A stretch of 64,000 nt of DNA from Shewanella algae. GTDB lineage: Bacteria > Pseudomonadota > Gammaproteobacteria > Enterobacterales > Shewanellaceae. The stretch is from positions 169,001 to 233,000 of the forward strand of contig NZ_CP068230.1 of NCBI RefSeq assembly GCF_009183365.2. The letters run 5' to 3'. Under the pieces are notes generated by a model that did not search any database, had not been told where the DNA came from, and saw only the letters and a program-made list of their open reading frames with translations. The position numbers and the translations under genes were made by a program. Of the stretch, positions 43,099-52,876 are shown in pieces. Positions within the stretch are counted from its first letter, which is position 1. Each line of letters opens with the position of its first letter.

Positions 43099-45222
43099 AT
43101 GAACAACAAACGGATTCGAACCAAGCTTATCGCTGGTCTGGTAGCCACAGCGGCCTTGCTGACCCAACAAAGCGCTTGGTCTGAGCAATATGCGGCGAAC
43201 TTTAAAGGCACTGATATTCAGGAGTTTATCAACATAGTTGGTAAGAACCTCAATAAGACCATCATTGTCGATCCTACTATTCGCGGCAAAATCAATGTCC
43301 GCAGCTATGACATGCTCAACGATGAGCAGTATTACCAGTTCTTCCTCAACGTGTTGCAGGTCTACGGTTATGCCGTGGTCGAGCTGGAAAACAATGTCAT
43401 CAAGGTAATTAAAGACAAAGACGCCAAGACCTCTTCCATTCGGGTTGCCGATGACAATACCCCGGGACTTGGCGATGAGATGGTGACCCGCATTGTGGCG
43501 CTGTACAACACAGAAGCCAAACAGCTGGCGCCTTTGCTGCGTCAGCTCAATGACAACGCCGGTGGCGGCAACGTGGTCAACTATGATCCTTCCAACGTTT
43601 TGATGATCACCGGCCGCGCCAATGTGGTCAACAAGCTAGTGGAGATTGTACGTCGGGTGGACAAACAGGGTGACACCGAAGTGCAGGTGGTGCCTTTGGA
43701 ATACGCCTCTGCCGGTGAAATGGTTCGTATCATAGATACCCTCTATCGCGCCAGTGCCAACCAGGCACAACTGCCGGGCCAGGCGCCCAAAGTGGTGGCC
43801 GACGAGCGTATCAACGCCGTGGTGGTCAGTGGCGATGAACGCAGCCGTCAGCGGGTGGTGGAGCTTATTCATCGTCTCGACGCCGAGCAGGCCAGCACGG
43901 GTAACACCAAGGTTCGCTACTTGCGTTATGCCAAGGCCGAAGACCTGGTGGAAGTCCTGACGGGTTTTGCCCAAAAACTGGAAGGTAAAGATGGTGCCGC
44001 ACCAGCCCCCGGCAGCGCCGGTGGCAAACGCCGCAACGAAATCAATATCATGGCCCATGAAGACACCAATGCTTTGGTGATCAGCGCCGAGCCGGATCAG
44101 ATGCGCACCCTGGAGAGTGTGATCAACCAGTTGGATATCCGCCGCGCCCAGGTGCTGGTGGAAGCCATCATAGTCGAGGTAGCTGAAGGGGATGACGTGG
44201 GCTTCGGCATTCAGTGGGCCACCGAGGCCGGTGGCGGTACTCAGTTCAATAACCTTGGCCCCACCATAGGTGAAATTGGTGCGGGTATCTGGGCGGCGCA
44301 GGATCAGAAGGCTTCCCAGACCTGTACCGGTTCGGGTGACAACCTGACCTGTACCCAAAACCCTGACACCAAGGGTGATATTACTCTGTTGGCTCAGGCG
44401 CTCGGTAAGGTGAACGGCATGGCCTGGGGCGTGACCATGGGCGACTTTGGCGCTCTGGTGCAGGCTGTGTCCAGCGATACCAACTCCAACGTGTTGGCGA
44501 CGCCTTCTATTACCACCCTGGATAACCAGGAAGCCTCCTTCATTGTCGGTGACGAAGTGCCTATCCTCACAGGTGCGCAAAACTCGACCAATGGCAACAG
44601 TAACCCGTTCCAAACCGTTGAGCGTAAGGAAGTCGGGGTCAAGCTCAAGGTGGTGCCACAGATCAACGAAGGCAACGCGGTCAAGCTCACCATTGAGCAG
44701 GAAGTCTCCGGTATCAACGGCAAGACCAATGTGGACGTGACCTTTGCCACCCGTCGCCTGACTACTACTGTGATGGCCGACTCGGGCCAAATCGTGGTGC
44801 TGGGTGGACTGATCAATGAAGAGGTGCAGGAGAGCGTACAGAAAGTGCCTTTCCTGGGTGATATTCCAATTTTGGGACACTTGTTCAAATCGTCCAGCAG
44901 CGGCAAGAAGAAAAAGAACCTGATGGTGTTTATCAAGCCGACCATTATCCGTGACGGTGTCACCATGGAAGGCATTGCCGGCCGTAAGTATAACTACTTC
45001 CGTGCCTTGCAGCTCGAGCAGCAGAAGCGCGGCATTAACCTGATGCCAAACACCAATGTGCCTATGTTGGAAGAATGGAGCCAGGAAGAGTATCTGCCAC
45101 CCGAGGTCAATGAGATCCTCGAGCGCTATAAGCAAGGTAAGGGGCTGGATACCAAGATGCGCAAGACGGACTCCACCCTGAAGACATTGGATGAGAACAA
45201 ACAGGGCGAAGCCGATGAGTGA
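43099..45222 (+). CDS. gspD: type II secretion secretin GspD
   Basis: A 707-residue outer-membrane secretin with signal peptide (cleavage after SAWS, near residue 26), N0 domain (NFKGTDIQEFINIVGKNLNK), N1-N3 repeats (residues about 115-330, each with a V.PL.YA-like core) and the secretin domain ending VPFLGDIPILGHLFKS. A small disulfide-like insert (QTCTGSGDNLTCTQ) lies in the secretin domain. ATG 43099 is preferred for its AGGGGAAAG site; an upstream open extension overlaps gspC and is not signal-like. Confidence 0.95.
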   Translation: MNNKRIRTKLIAGLVATAALLTQQSAWSEQYAANFKGTDIQEFINIVGKNLNKTIIVDPTIRGKINVRSYDMLNDEQYYQFFLNVLQVYGYAVVELENNVIKVIKDKDAKTSSIRVADDNTPGLGDEMVTRIVALYNTEAKQLAPLLRQLNDNAGGGNVVNYDPSNVLMITGRANVVNKLVEIVRRVDKQGDTEVQVVPLEYASAGEMVRIIDTLYRASANQAQLPGQAPKVVADERINAVVVSGDERSRQRVVELIHRLDAEQASTGNTKVRYLRYAKAEDLVEVLTGFAQKLEGKDGAAPAPGSAGGKRRNEINIMAHEDTNALVISAEPDQMRTLESVINQLDIRRAQVLVEAIIVEVAEGDDVGFGIQWATEAGGGTQFNNLGPTIGEIGAGIWAAQDQKASQTCTGSGDNLTCTQNPDTKGDITLLAQALGKVNGMAWGVTMGDFGALVQAVSSDTNSNVLATPSITTLDNQEASFIVGDEVPILTGAQNSTNGNSNPFQTVERKEVGVKLKVVPQINEGNAVKLTIEQEVSGINGKTNVDVTFATRRLTTTVMADSGQIVVLGGLINEEVQESVQKVPFLGDIPILGHLFKSSSSGKKKKNLMVFIKPTIIRDGVTMEGIAGRKYNYFRALQLEQQKRGINLMPNTNVPMLEEWSQEEYLPPEVNEILERYKQGKGLDTKMRKTDSTLKTLDENKQGEADE

Positions 45223-46780
45223 AGTCCAGCCGCCAACAGAAGAGCTGGCTCAGGTTTCCAGTGAGCTGGCGCTGGTCGCCGAGGCAGAGAGTGACGAACT
45301 GTTTCATTCAAACAGCCGTGAGCGGCTGCCGTTTGCCTTTGCCCACAGATACAACTTGGTGCTCAGCAAAGATCAAGATGAACGGCTGACTCTGTATTAC
45401 ACTCAGGCAACGCCTTTGTCTGTGCTGTTTGAGGTGCGTCGTTATGCCGGTCAGGAGTTACCGCTGCACAAGCTGGAAGCCAATGAGTTTGAGCGCTACC
45501 TGACCCAGGCCTATCAGAGTAACTCTTCCGAGGCGCAGCAGCTGATGGAAGACATAGGCAATGAGATGGATCTCTTTACCCTGGCAGAAGAGATGCCGCA
45601 GACCGAAGATCTGCTGGAAGGGGAAGATGATGCACCTATCATCAAGCTGATCAACGCCTTATTGTCTGAAGCCATCAAAGAAGAGGCTTCGGATATTCAT
45701 ATTGAAACCTACGAGAAGCAGCTGGTGGTGCGTTTCCGGGTCGATGGTGTGCTCAAGGAAGTGCTCAAGCCGAACCGTAAGCTTTCCTCACTCCTGGTAT
45801 CGCGGATCAAGGTAATGGCCCGTTTGGATATCGCCGAGAAGCGGGTGCCGCAGGACGGCCGGATCTCGCTGCGTATCGGTGGCCGCGCCGTGGATGTGCG
45901 GGTATCGACCATGCCGTCGAGCCACGGCGAGCGGGTCGTGCTGCGTCTGCTGGACAAGAACGCCGGTAATCTGGACTTGGCACAACTGGGGATGAAAGAC
46001 AGCATCCGCCGTCAGTTTGATGAGCTGATCCGTAAACCTCACGGCATTATTCTGGTCACCGGCCCTACGGGTTCGGGCAAGAGTACTACCCTCTATGCCG
46101 GTCTAACCGAGATCAATCACAACGACATCAACATACTCACAGTTGAAGACCCGATAGAATACGAACTGGAAGGCATAGGCCAGACCCAGGTCAACACCAA
46201 GGTGGACATGACCTTTGCCCGCGGCTTGCGGGCCATTCTGCGTCAGGATCCTGATGTGGTGATGATAGGGGAAATCCGTGACCTGGAAACAGCCCAGATT
46301 GCGGTGCAAGCCTCTCTCACTGGTCACCTGGTGATCTCTACCTTGCACACCAACACGGCTTCCGGCGCCATTACCCGTTTGCAGGACATGGGCGTTGAGC
46401 CTTTCCTGGTGTCTTCCAGTCTGCTGGGAGTGCTGGCCCAGCGCCTGGTGCGGACTCTATGCAACGAGTGTAAGGAGGCCCACGCCCCGGATGCCCGCGA
46501 ACGTGAACTCCTGGGTATAGGCGATGAAGAAGCGGTGATCTATCGCGCCAAGGGTTGCAAGAGCTGCGGCCATAACGGTTATCGTGGCCGTACCGGGATC
46601 CATGAACTGCTGCTGGTGGACGACAACGTCCGCGAACTCATTCACGGCGGCCGTGGCGAACTGGCGATTGAAAAATATATTCGTCAGCACAGCCCCAGCA
46701 TTCGCCATGACGGCATGGTCAAGGTGCTGGCGGGGATCACTACCCTGGAAGAAGTGCTGCGCGTGACCCGCGAGGAGTAA
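45215..46780 (+). CDS. gspE: type II secretion ATPase GspE
   Basis: A 521-residue cytoplasmic ATPase. N1/N2 domains bind GspL; the ATPase core has Walker A GPTGSGKS (283-290), the Asp box (TVEDPIEYEL), Walker B (MIGEIRDLET), the His box (GHLVISTLHTN) and a zinc domain with CNEC and CKSCG. The ATG overlaps the gspD stop by 8 nt, so translation is coupled. Confidence 0.95.
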   Translation: MSEVQPPTEELAQVSSELALVAEAESDELFHSNSRERLPFAFAHRYNLVLSKDQDERLTLYYTQATPLSVLFEVRRYAGQELPLHKLEANEFERYLTQAYQSNSSEAQQLMEDIGNEMDLFTLAEEMPQTEDLLEGEDDAPIIKLINALLSEAIKEEASDIHIETYEKQLVVRFRVDGVLKEVLKPNRKLSSLLVSRIKVMARLDIAEKRVPQDGRISLRIGGRAVDVRVSTMPSSHGERVVLRLLDKNAGNLDLAQLGMKDSIRRQFDELIRKPHGIILVTGPTGSGKSTTLYAGLTEINHNDINILTVEDPIEYELEGIGQTQVNTKVDMTFARGLRAILRQDPDVVMIGEIRDLETAQIAVQASLTGHLVISTLHTNTASGAITRLQDMGVEPFLVSSSLLGVLAQRLVRTLCNECKEAHAPDARERELLGIGDEEAVIYRAKGCKSCGHNGYRGRTGIHELLLVDDNVRELIHGGRGELAIEKYIRQHSPSIRHDGMVKVLAGITTLEEVLRVTREE

Positions 46781-46783
46781 TTC

Positions 46784-48007
46784 ATGGCGGCATTCGAGTA
46801 CAAGGCGCTCAATCAAGCCGGGAAGCAGGTCAAAGGGGTTATCGAAGCCGATACCGCCAGACAGGCCCGCAGTCAGCTGCGTGAGCAGAAGCTGATGCCG
46901 TTGGATATCGCCCCGGTTACCGAAAAGGAAGCCAAGGCCAGCAGTGGCAGCTGGTTGAACCGGCGCAAGAAGATCTCCGTGGCCGAATTGGCGCTGATCA
47001 CCCGCCAGATAGCGACTCTGGTCGCCGCCGGTTTACCGGTGGAAGAGGCCCTCAAGGCCGTAGGCCAACAGTGCGAAAAAGACCGTCTCGCCTCCATGGT
47101 GATGGCGGTGCGCTCGCGAGTGGTGGAAGGCTATTCTCTGGCCGACTCCATGGCCGAGTTTCCCCATGTATTTGATGATCTCTACCGCGCCATGGTGGCC
47201 TCGGGCGAAAAGTCCGGTCATCTGGAAATCGTACTCAATCGCCTGGCGGACTACACGGAGCGGCGCCAGCAACTCAAGACCAAGCTGACCCAGGCGATGA
47301 TTTACCCCATAGTGCTGACCACAGTGGCTATCGGTGTTATCGCCGTGCTGCTGGCGGCCGTGGTGCCCAAGGTGGTTGGCCAATTTGAACATATGGGCCA
47401 GGAGTTACCCGGTACTACCCAGTTTTTGATCGCCGCTTCTGACTTTGTTCAACACTACGGGCTGTTCGTCCTGGGCGCCATAGTCTTGCTGGCACTGCTG
47501 TTTCAGAAGATGCTCACCAAGCCCGCCTTCAAACTCAAGTATCACAAGCTGTTGCTGCGTTTGCCTGTGGTTGGCAAGGTCAGCAAGGGCCTGAATACGT
47601 CACGCTTTGCCCGAACCTTGAGTATCCTCAGTGCCAGTTCAGTGCCGCTGCTCGATGGCATGCGGATTGCCAGTGAGGTCTTGCTGAATGTGCGGGTGCG
47701 TCAGGCGGTGGAAGAGGCCACGGCCAGAGTGCGTGAGGGAACCAGTCTGGGGGCGGCACTGACTAATACCAAGCTGTTCCCGCCCATGATGTTGTATATG
47801 ATAGCCTCGGGCGAGAAGAGTGGTGAGCTGGAGCAGATGCTCGAGCGCGCCGCAGATAACCAGGACAGGGAGTTCGAGTCCAACGTCAATATCGCCTTGG
47901 GGGTGTTTGAACCCCTGTTGGTGGTGAGTATGGCCGGGATAGTGTTGTTTATTGTTCTGGCGATTTTGCAACCGATATTGGCGCTCAACAATATGATTAG
48001 TGGCTGA
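46784..48007 (+). CDS. gspF: type II secretion platform protein GspF
   Basis: A 407-residue polytopic inner-membrane protein with two T2SSF domains (each containing a G-x-P-L/V-E-A/G pattern: AAGLPVEEALK and ASSVPLLDGMR) and helices near residues 170-190, 220-240 and 375-395. It transmits ATPase motion to the pseudopilus. Starts 3 nt after gspE. Confidence 0.95.
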   Translation: MAAFEYKALNQAGKQVKGVIEADTARQARSQLREQKLMPLDIAPVTEKEAKASSGSWLNRRKKISVAELALITRQIATLVAAGLPVEEALKAVGQQCEKDRLASMVMAVRSRVVEGYSLADSMAEFPHVFDDLYRAMVASGEKSGHLEIVLNRLADYTERRQQLKTKLTQAMIYPIVLTTVAIGVIAVLLAAVVPKVVGQFEHMGQELPGTTQFLIAASDFVQHYGLFVLGAIVLLALLFQKMLTKPAFKLKYHKLLLRLPVVGKVSKGLNTSRFARTLSILSASSVPLLDGMRIASEVLLNVRVRQAVEEATARVREGTSLGAALTNTKLFPPMMLYMIASGEKSGELEQMLERAADNQDREFESNVNIALGVFEPLLVVSMAGIVLFIVLAILQPILALNNMISG

Positions 48008-48056
48008 GTCTCATTTCACCGCAGCCATTTGAGGTTTTTTAGGAGGAAGTAAGTTA

Positions 48057-48491
48057 ATGCAAAGCAACAACAGACAGAAAGGTTTTACCCTGCTGGAAGT
48101 GATGGTGGTGATAGTGATCCTGGGGATCCTGGCCTCCATGGTGGTGCCCAATCTGATGGGTAACAAGGACAAGGCCGACCAGCAAAAGGCGGTGTCTGAC
48201 ATAGTCGCACTGGAAAACCAGCTGGATATGTACAAGCTGGACAACAGTGTGTACCCCACAACCGAACAGGGGCTGGAAGCTCTGGTCGAGAAGCCCAATA
48301 TTTCTCCTGAGCCACGCAACTATCGTGACGGCGGTTACGTTAAGCGCTTGCCTATGGATCCCTGGGGCAACCCTTATCTGCTGATGAGCCCGGGTGAACA
48401 CGGCAAGATCGACGTCTTCAGCTCAGGCCCTGACGGCCAACCCGGCACAGAAGACGACATAGGCAACTGGAATCTGCAAGACTTCCAATAA
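48057..48491 (+). CDS. gspG: type II secretion major pseudopilin GspG
   Basis: A 144-residue pseudopilin with prepilin processing site KG-FTLLEVMVVIVILG and the C-terminal calcium-binding loop of GspG (DVFSSGPDGQPGTEDDIGNW). AGGAGG precedes the ATG. It builds the pseudopilus shaft. No prepilin peptidase gene lies in this operon, so processing depends on PilD/GspO elsewhere. Confidence 0.95.
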   Translation: MQSNNRQKGFTLLEVMVVIVILGILASMVVPNLMGNKDKADQQKAVSDIVALENQLDMYKLDNSVYPTTEQGLEALVEKPNISPEPRNYRDGGYVKRLPMDPWGNPYLLMSPGEHGKIDVFSSGPDGQPGTEDDIGNWNLQDFQ

Positions 48492-48492
48492 A

Positions 48493-49068
48493 ATGCAAAT
48501 CAGGCACTCACGGGGTTTTACCCTGCTGGAAGTGATGTTGGTGGTGCTGCTGATGGGGCTGGCAGCTACGGCTGTGACCATGACCATGGGTAATAGTGGC
48601 CCCAAGCAGCAGTTAACCCGTGAGGCGCAGAGGTTTATGGCGGCCACCGAGACAGTGCTGGATGAAACTGTGCTCAGTGGTCAGTTTATCGGCATAGTGG
48701 TGGACAAGGACAAGTACCACTTCGTGCTGTTTAAAGAGAACAAATGGCAACCGCTGGAACAGGACAGACTGCTGGCCGAAAAGCAGTTGCCGGAAGGCAT
48801 CAGCCTGTCGGTCGAGCTCGAAGGCCTGCCTTTGGTGCAGGAAGATGAAGAGCAGGACTCCTGGTTCGACGAGCCCTTTATTGAGGAATCGGACGCGGAC
48901 AAAAAGAAGTTTCCCGAGCCGCAGATCATGCTGTTGCCAAGTGGCGAAATGACCGCTTTCGAGCTGAGTTTTATCGCCCGCGATAGCCAAGGCGAAACCG
49001 TAGAGGTACTGGTCAGCGGTGATAGTCTGGGTCGCCTCAAACTGGGGAGGTTCGATGATTTTGAATAA
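48493..49068 (+). CDS. gspH: type II secretion minor pseudopilin GspH
   Basis: A 191-residue pseudopilin with cleavage motif RG-FTLLEVMLVVLLMG and a beta-rich periplasmic part. The ATG is 1 nt after the gspG stop without a clear ribosome binding site, suggesting coupled translation. An acidic insert (QEDEEQDSWFDEPFIEESDA) is unusually charged. Confidence 0.9.
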   Translation: MQIRHSRGFTLLEVMLVVLLMGLAATAVTMTMGNSGPKQQLTREAQRFMAATETVLDETVLSGQFIGIVVDKDKYHFVLFKENKWQPLEQDRLLAEKQLPEGISLSVELEGLPLVQEDEEQDSWFDEPFIEESDADKKKFPEPQIMLLPSGEMTAFELSFIARDSQGETVEVLVSGDSLGRLKLGRFDDFE

Positions 49069-49438
49069 ACCTGCCCGGCAAAAGGGGATGACGCTGCTGG
49101 AAGTCATAGTCGCCTTGGCGGTGTTTGCCATTGCGGCCGTGGCTATTACCAAAAGCATAGGCGATCAGATTGCCAATATGCCGATACTGGAGGAACGCAC
49201 CCTGGCGCAGTGGGTAGCAGATAACCAGATGGTAGATGCCAGGTTGGAAAAGGGTTTTCCGGCCCTTGGGCGTAAAGATGGTCGCAGCGAACTGGCCGGC
49301 CAAACCTGGTATTGGCGCAAAGAAGTGGTCAAGACCACAGATGATAATTTTCGGATGATCCGTATCAGTGTCAGTGATGATGACAGATTCGGGCGGATCA
49401 TCGCTCAGGTGAATTCGTATGTACTCAAGCAGGAATAG
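49055..49438 (+). CDS. gspI: type II secretion minor pseudopilin GspI
   Basis: A 127-residue minor pseudopilin with processing site KG-MTLLEVIVALAVFAI and the GspI core (LAQWVADNQMVDARL). ATG 49055 has GGGGAGG 5 nt upstream and overlaps gspH by 14 nt. With GspJ and GspK it forms the pseudopilus tip. Confidence 0.93.
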   Translation: MILNKPARQKGMTLLEVIVALAVFAIAAVAITKSIGDQIANMPILEERTLAQWVADNQMVDARLEKGFPALGRKDGRSELAGQTWYWRKEVVKTTDDNFRMIRISVSDDDRFGRIIAQVNSYVLKQE

Positions 49439-50156
49439 CGGTTTTACCCTGCTGGAGATGCTGATCGCCATAGCGATCTTCGCCATGCTGGGCCTGGCGG
49501 CTAACGCCGTATTGCAAACTGTGCTGAAAAATGACGAGGTCACCCGCGACTTTTCAAAACAGCTCAAGTACCTGCAGCAGGGCTTTGGGGTGTTGGAGCG
49601 GGATCTGGGGCAGATGGTTGCCCGTACTCCCAGGCTGTTGGAAGGCGGCCGCGGCAGCACAGTGTTTCAGACCGGGACAGATATTCTGGACTCTGAGTCC
49701 GAGGCGCTGGTGTTTTTTCGCCTGGGGTGGCTCAATCCGGGTGGCTTGCTGCCAAGAGGCAGTCTGCAGTCTGTGGCCTATGTAGTGCAGGAGGGGCGGC
49801 TCGAGCGTTGGTACTACCCTTACCCCGAGCCGGAGTTTGGTGCCGAACCGATTAAAACCGTATTGATGGACAAGGTGTTATCGGTCAAATACGCGTTTTT
49901 TGTCGAGGACAAGTGGCAACGCAAGGTTGAGGCCAGCAAGTTGCCCAAGGCGATCGCCATAGAGATAGAGACAGAGGACAGAGGCATTATCACCCGCAAA
50001 TTCCTGTTGCCTGTCGGGGCACCTGCGGCCGACAAACAGGACGACAATGGTGGCGACACCAACAAGGGTGACAACAACGGCAATCAGAACGACGACAAGC
50101 AGGACTCCGACGGCCAGGACGGCAATAACTCAGGCCAAGGCAAGGAGGAGTTCTGA
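49419..50156 (+). CDS. gspJ: type II secretion minor pseudopilin GspJ with low-complexity tail
   Basis: A 245-residue pseudopilin with processing site SG-FTLLEMLIAIAIF and the GspJ core (FGVLERDLGQMVART, then ALVFFRLGWLNPGG). Unlike typical GspJ of about 200 residues, it ends in about 40 residues made almost only of Asp, Asn, Gly, Lys and Gln (from residue 205). It overlaps gspI by 20 nt and gspK by 1 nt. Confidence 0.92.
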   Translation: MYSSRNSGFTLLEMLIAIAIFAMLGLAANAVLQTVLKNDEVTRDFSKQLKYLQQGFGVLERDLGQMVARTPRLLEGGRGSTVFQTGTDILDSESEALVFFRLGWLNPGGLLPRGSLQSVAYVVQEGRLERWYYPYPEPEFGAEPIKTVLMDKVLSVKYAFFVEDKWQRKVEASKLPKAIAIEIETEDRGIITRKFLLPVGAPAADKQDDNGGDTNKGDNNGNQNDDKQDSDGQDGNNSGQGKEEF

Positions 50157-51148
50157 TGGGAGGCAAGCAAAGAGGCGTCGCCCTGATAGTGGTATTGCTG
50201 ATAGTGGCGATTGTGGCCGTGCTGGCTACCAGTATCACCGGACGCAACCAGTTGTCGGTGCGCAGAACCTTGAATCTGGCGCAGTATGACCAGGCTTACT
50301 GGTACGCTATTTCGGCCGAAGAATTGGCGCGTAAGGTATTGAAGCAGGATTTGGATGACTCGGAAGGTCGGGTGCATCTGCAACAATACTGGGCCATGGC
50401 GGATGTGGTTTTTCCGGCGGAGAACGGCGAGATTGGTGGCACCATTTCCGACCTTCGCAGCTGTTTTAACCTCAATGCCTTGAGTGTCAGCAGCAAAGAG
50501 GCGGCAGATGGTCAGCCGCAAAAGATGCCGCTGGCCGCCAGACAGTTCAAGGGATTGTTGGAATCCTTGGGGATGGATGAGTTCGGCGCCGAGCGTTTGA
50601 CCCATACCTTGAAAGATTATCTGGACGAGGACTCGATAGCCTCGCCCTTCGGTGCCGAAGATGCCGAGTATGAAGCAAGGGTGGTCCCTTATCGGGCGGC
50701 CAATACCTTAATGAGTCACAGCAGTGAGTTACGGGCCGTTTTTGGCTTTAACCAAGAGACTTATCGCATTTTAAGGCCCTATGTTTGCGCCATACCGGGA
50801 AATGACCGACAGTTGCTGAACGTCAACACCATCAAGGTCGAGCAGGCAGCACTGCTGGCGGGAATGCTGGAAAATCAAATCTCGGTAGGCGAGGCCGAAA
50901 GTATTATTAACCAGCGCCCTGCGGGGGGCTTCGACAAGATAGAAGATTTCTGGGCGCTGGGATCGCTGACCACTATTGCCAGTAAGAATGATCAGCTCAA
51001 GTCCAGTTTCGTGGTCGACAGTAAGTTTTTCAAACTGGAGGCCAAGGCCAGGGTGGATGATGCCCTGTTCCGATTGGAGAGCATGCTGCACATAGTGGGT
51101 GGTAATCAGCTCGAAGTGTTGACCCGGCAATATGGCGGACAAGAATAA
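50156..51148 (+). CDS. gspK: type II secretion tip pseudopilin GspK
   Basis: A 330-residue large minor pseudopilin. The N-terminal motif KQRG-VALIVVLLIVAIVAVLA lacks the +5 Glu, which is normal for GspK. The helical insert domain (GLLESLGMDEFGAERLTHTL, DYLDEDSIASPFGAED) and C-terminal repeated core follow. The start ATG shares one base with the gspJ stop. Confidence 0.93.
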   Translation: MGGKQRGVALIVVLLIVAIVAVLATSITGRNQLSVRRTLNLAQYDQAYWYAISAEELARKVLKQDLDDSEGRVHLQQYWAMADVVFPAENGEIGGTISDLRSCFNLNALSVSSKEAADGQPQKMPLAARQFKGLLESLGMDEFGAERLTHTLKDYLDEDSIASPFGAEDAEYEARVVPYRAANTLMSHSSELRAVFGFNQETYRILRPYVCAIPGNDRQLLNVNTIKVEQAALLAGMLENQISVGEAESIINQRPAGGFDKIEDFWALGSLTTIASKNDQLKSSFVVDSKFFKLEAKARVDDALFRLESMLHIVGGNQLEVLTRQYGGQE

Positions 51149-51196
51149 CAGGACAAGCCCCTAAGCCACCAAGGCCAGGGATTGTGGAGAATAATA

Positions 51197-52387
51197 GTGA
51201 GTGAACGCTTATTTATCCGTTTAGGCAAAAACCTGGGCTCGCCCTGCGCCTGGGTCGTATGGTCTGAGCAGGAACAGGAGATTATTGCCTCGGGAGAGCT
51301 GGCTGATGCGCGGTCACTGGAGACTCTGGCGCAGCGAGCCGGTAATCGCCCGGTCGACGTACTGGTGCCGGCCAGTGCCCTTCAGCTCACTTCGGTTAAT
51401 CTGCCGGAGAAGGGGCAACGCCAGGCTCTAAAGGCGTTGCCTTTCCTGCTTGAAGACACCCTGGCCCAAAATGTTGATGAACTGCACTTTGTGGTTGGTC
51501 CCCGCGATGGCGAGAGCCTGAGTGTGGCTGTGGTTGCTCATGAGCAGATGCAAAACTGGCTCTCCTGGTTGGATGAGGCCGGGCTCAAGGTGCGTAAAAT
51601 GGTGCCGGATTGTCTGGCACTGGAACGGGAAGACTGTGACTGGGCCCTGATGGCCTATGAAGATCAGCTGTTGTTGCGTACCGGCGAAGGCATGGGTATG
51701 AGTATGCCCAAAGACTGGCTGCAGCCCTTGCTGCCCGGGTTGCTCGAAGAGCAGCAAACGGCGCCGAGTCTGGCCTGCTATACCGAATTTCAATGGCCAG
51801 AGCTTGAGTGTCGGCAGATGCCACTGGAGATGCCCATGCTGGTGTTGGCCAAGGGGCTACACAAGTCGCCTATCAATCTGCTGTCCGGCCCCTATGTTCC
51901 CAAGCGTGAATACAGCAAGCACCTGCTGCTATGGAAGCGAGTGGCTATCGTCGCCGCTGTCGCGCTGCTGCTCGGTTTGGTCAACAAGGGACTCAATATC
52001 CATCAGATGCAGACAGAGGCCGATGAACTGAGGGCCCAGAGCGAAAGTATTTATCGTCAGGTGGTTCCCGGCAGTTCGCGGATAGTTAACTTGCGCTCGC
52101 AGCTGGAATCTCAACTCAGAACCCTGCAGGGCAGTGGTTCGGGTGGTGAGTTCTTTGCCATGCTGGATGGGCTCGAAGGTGCCTTCAAACAAGTGCCGGA
52201 TCTCAAGCCCAACAGCCTGAGGTTTGATGCCGGACGCAGTGAAATTCGTATGCAGGTGACGGCCAAGAGCTATGCCCAGATAGAGCAGTTTAAAGAGCTG
52301 GCCGGGCGTAAATTCCGTCTCGAGGGCGGGGCGATGAACAGTACTGAAAATGCGGTCACCAGTACCCTGACCCTAAGGAGCAAATAA
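51197..52387 (+). CDS. gspL: type II secretion inner-membrane protein GspL
   Basis: A 396-residue bitopic protein: a cytoplasmic actin-like domain (residues 1-235, with VDVLVPASALQLTSVNLPEK), one membrane helix (about 247-264) and a periplasmic ferredoxin-like domain. It recruits GspE to the membrane. It starts with GTG at 51197, supported by GGAGA 7 nt upstream. Confidence 0.92.
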   Translation: MSERLFIRLGKNLGSPCAWVVWSEQEQEIIASGELADARSLETLAQRAGNRPVDVLVPASALQLTSVNLPEKGQRQALKALPFLLEDTLAQNVDELHFVVGPRDGESLSVAVVAHEQMQNWLSWLDEAGLKVRKMVPDCLALEREDCDWALMAYEDQLLLRTGEGMGMSMPKDWLQPLLPGLLEEQQTAPSLACYTEFQWPELECRQMPLEMPMLVLAKGLHKSPINLLSGPYVPKREYSKHLLLWKRVAIVAAVALLLGLVNKGLNIHQMQTEADELRAQSESIYRQVVPGSSRIVNLRSQLESQLRTLQGSGSGGEFFAMLDGLEGAFKQVPDLKPNSLRFDAGRSEIRMQVTAKSYAQIEQFKELAGRKFRLEGGAMNSTENAVTSTLTLRSK

Positions 52388-52867
52388 ATGGAAAATTTGC
52401 GTAACTGGTGGGAATCACTGGCACAGAGGGAGCAACAGCTGGTCGCTGCCATGGCGGTGATAGTGGCTGTTGGTATCCTTTACTGGGGGATCTGGACACC
52501 GATAAGCAATGCCGAGCAGAAGGCGCAGAATAGCCTCAATGCTCAGACCCAGATGCTCAGCTTTGTGAAACAGACGGCCAATAAGATTGCCGGTATTAAA
52601 CAGAGCGGTAATAGACCGGCTCTCAAGGGGAGTCTCAGCACAGTGGTGACCCAGAGCGCCGCCAGCTATGACCTGGAGATCACCCGCATGGCACCGCAGG
52701 GAAAACAGATCCAGATCTGGATGGATGAAGTGCCCTTCGATAGCCTGATCTCCTATCTTGGTGATCTGGTACAGAAACAGGGCTTGTCGCTGGATAGCCT
52801 GGATCTGGCCGAAGGTGATAGCCCTGGCATGGTGAAAGTCAGACGAATCCAGTTATCTCAGTCGTAA
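52388..52867 (+). CDS. gspM: type II secretion inner-membrane protein GspM
   Basis: A 159-residue protein with a short cytoplasmic end (MENLRNWWESLAQREQQLV), one helix (about 19-38) and a periplasmic domain. It partners GspL. Its ATG follows the gspL stop directly with no gap. Confidence 0.92.
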   Translation: MENLRNWWESLAQREQQLVAAMAVIVAVGILYWGIWTPISNAEQKAQNSLNAQTQMLSFVKQTANKIAGIKQSGNRPALKGSLSTVVTQSAASYDLEITRMAPQGKQIQIWMDEVPFDSLISYLGDLVQKQGLSLDSLDLAEGDSPGMVKVRRIQLSQS

Positions 52868-52876
52868 GGTGTTGTC

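Noticed and set aside
43636..45135. Long open frame (499 codons) antisense to gspD
   Set aside because: A shadow of the secretin gene caused by its codon usage; composition is His/Gly/Leu-rich and not protein-like.
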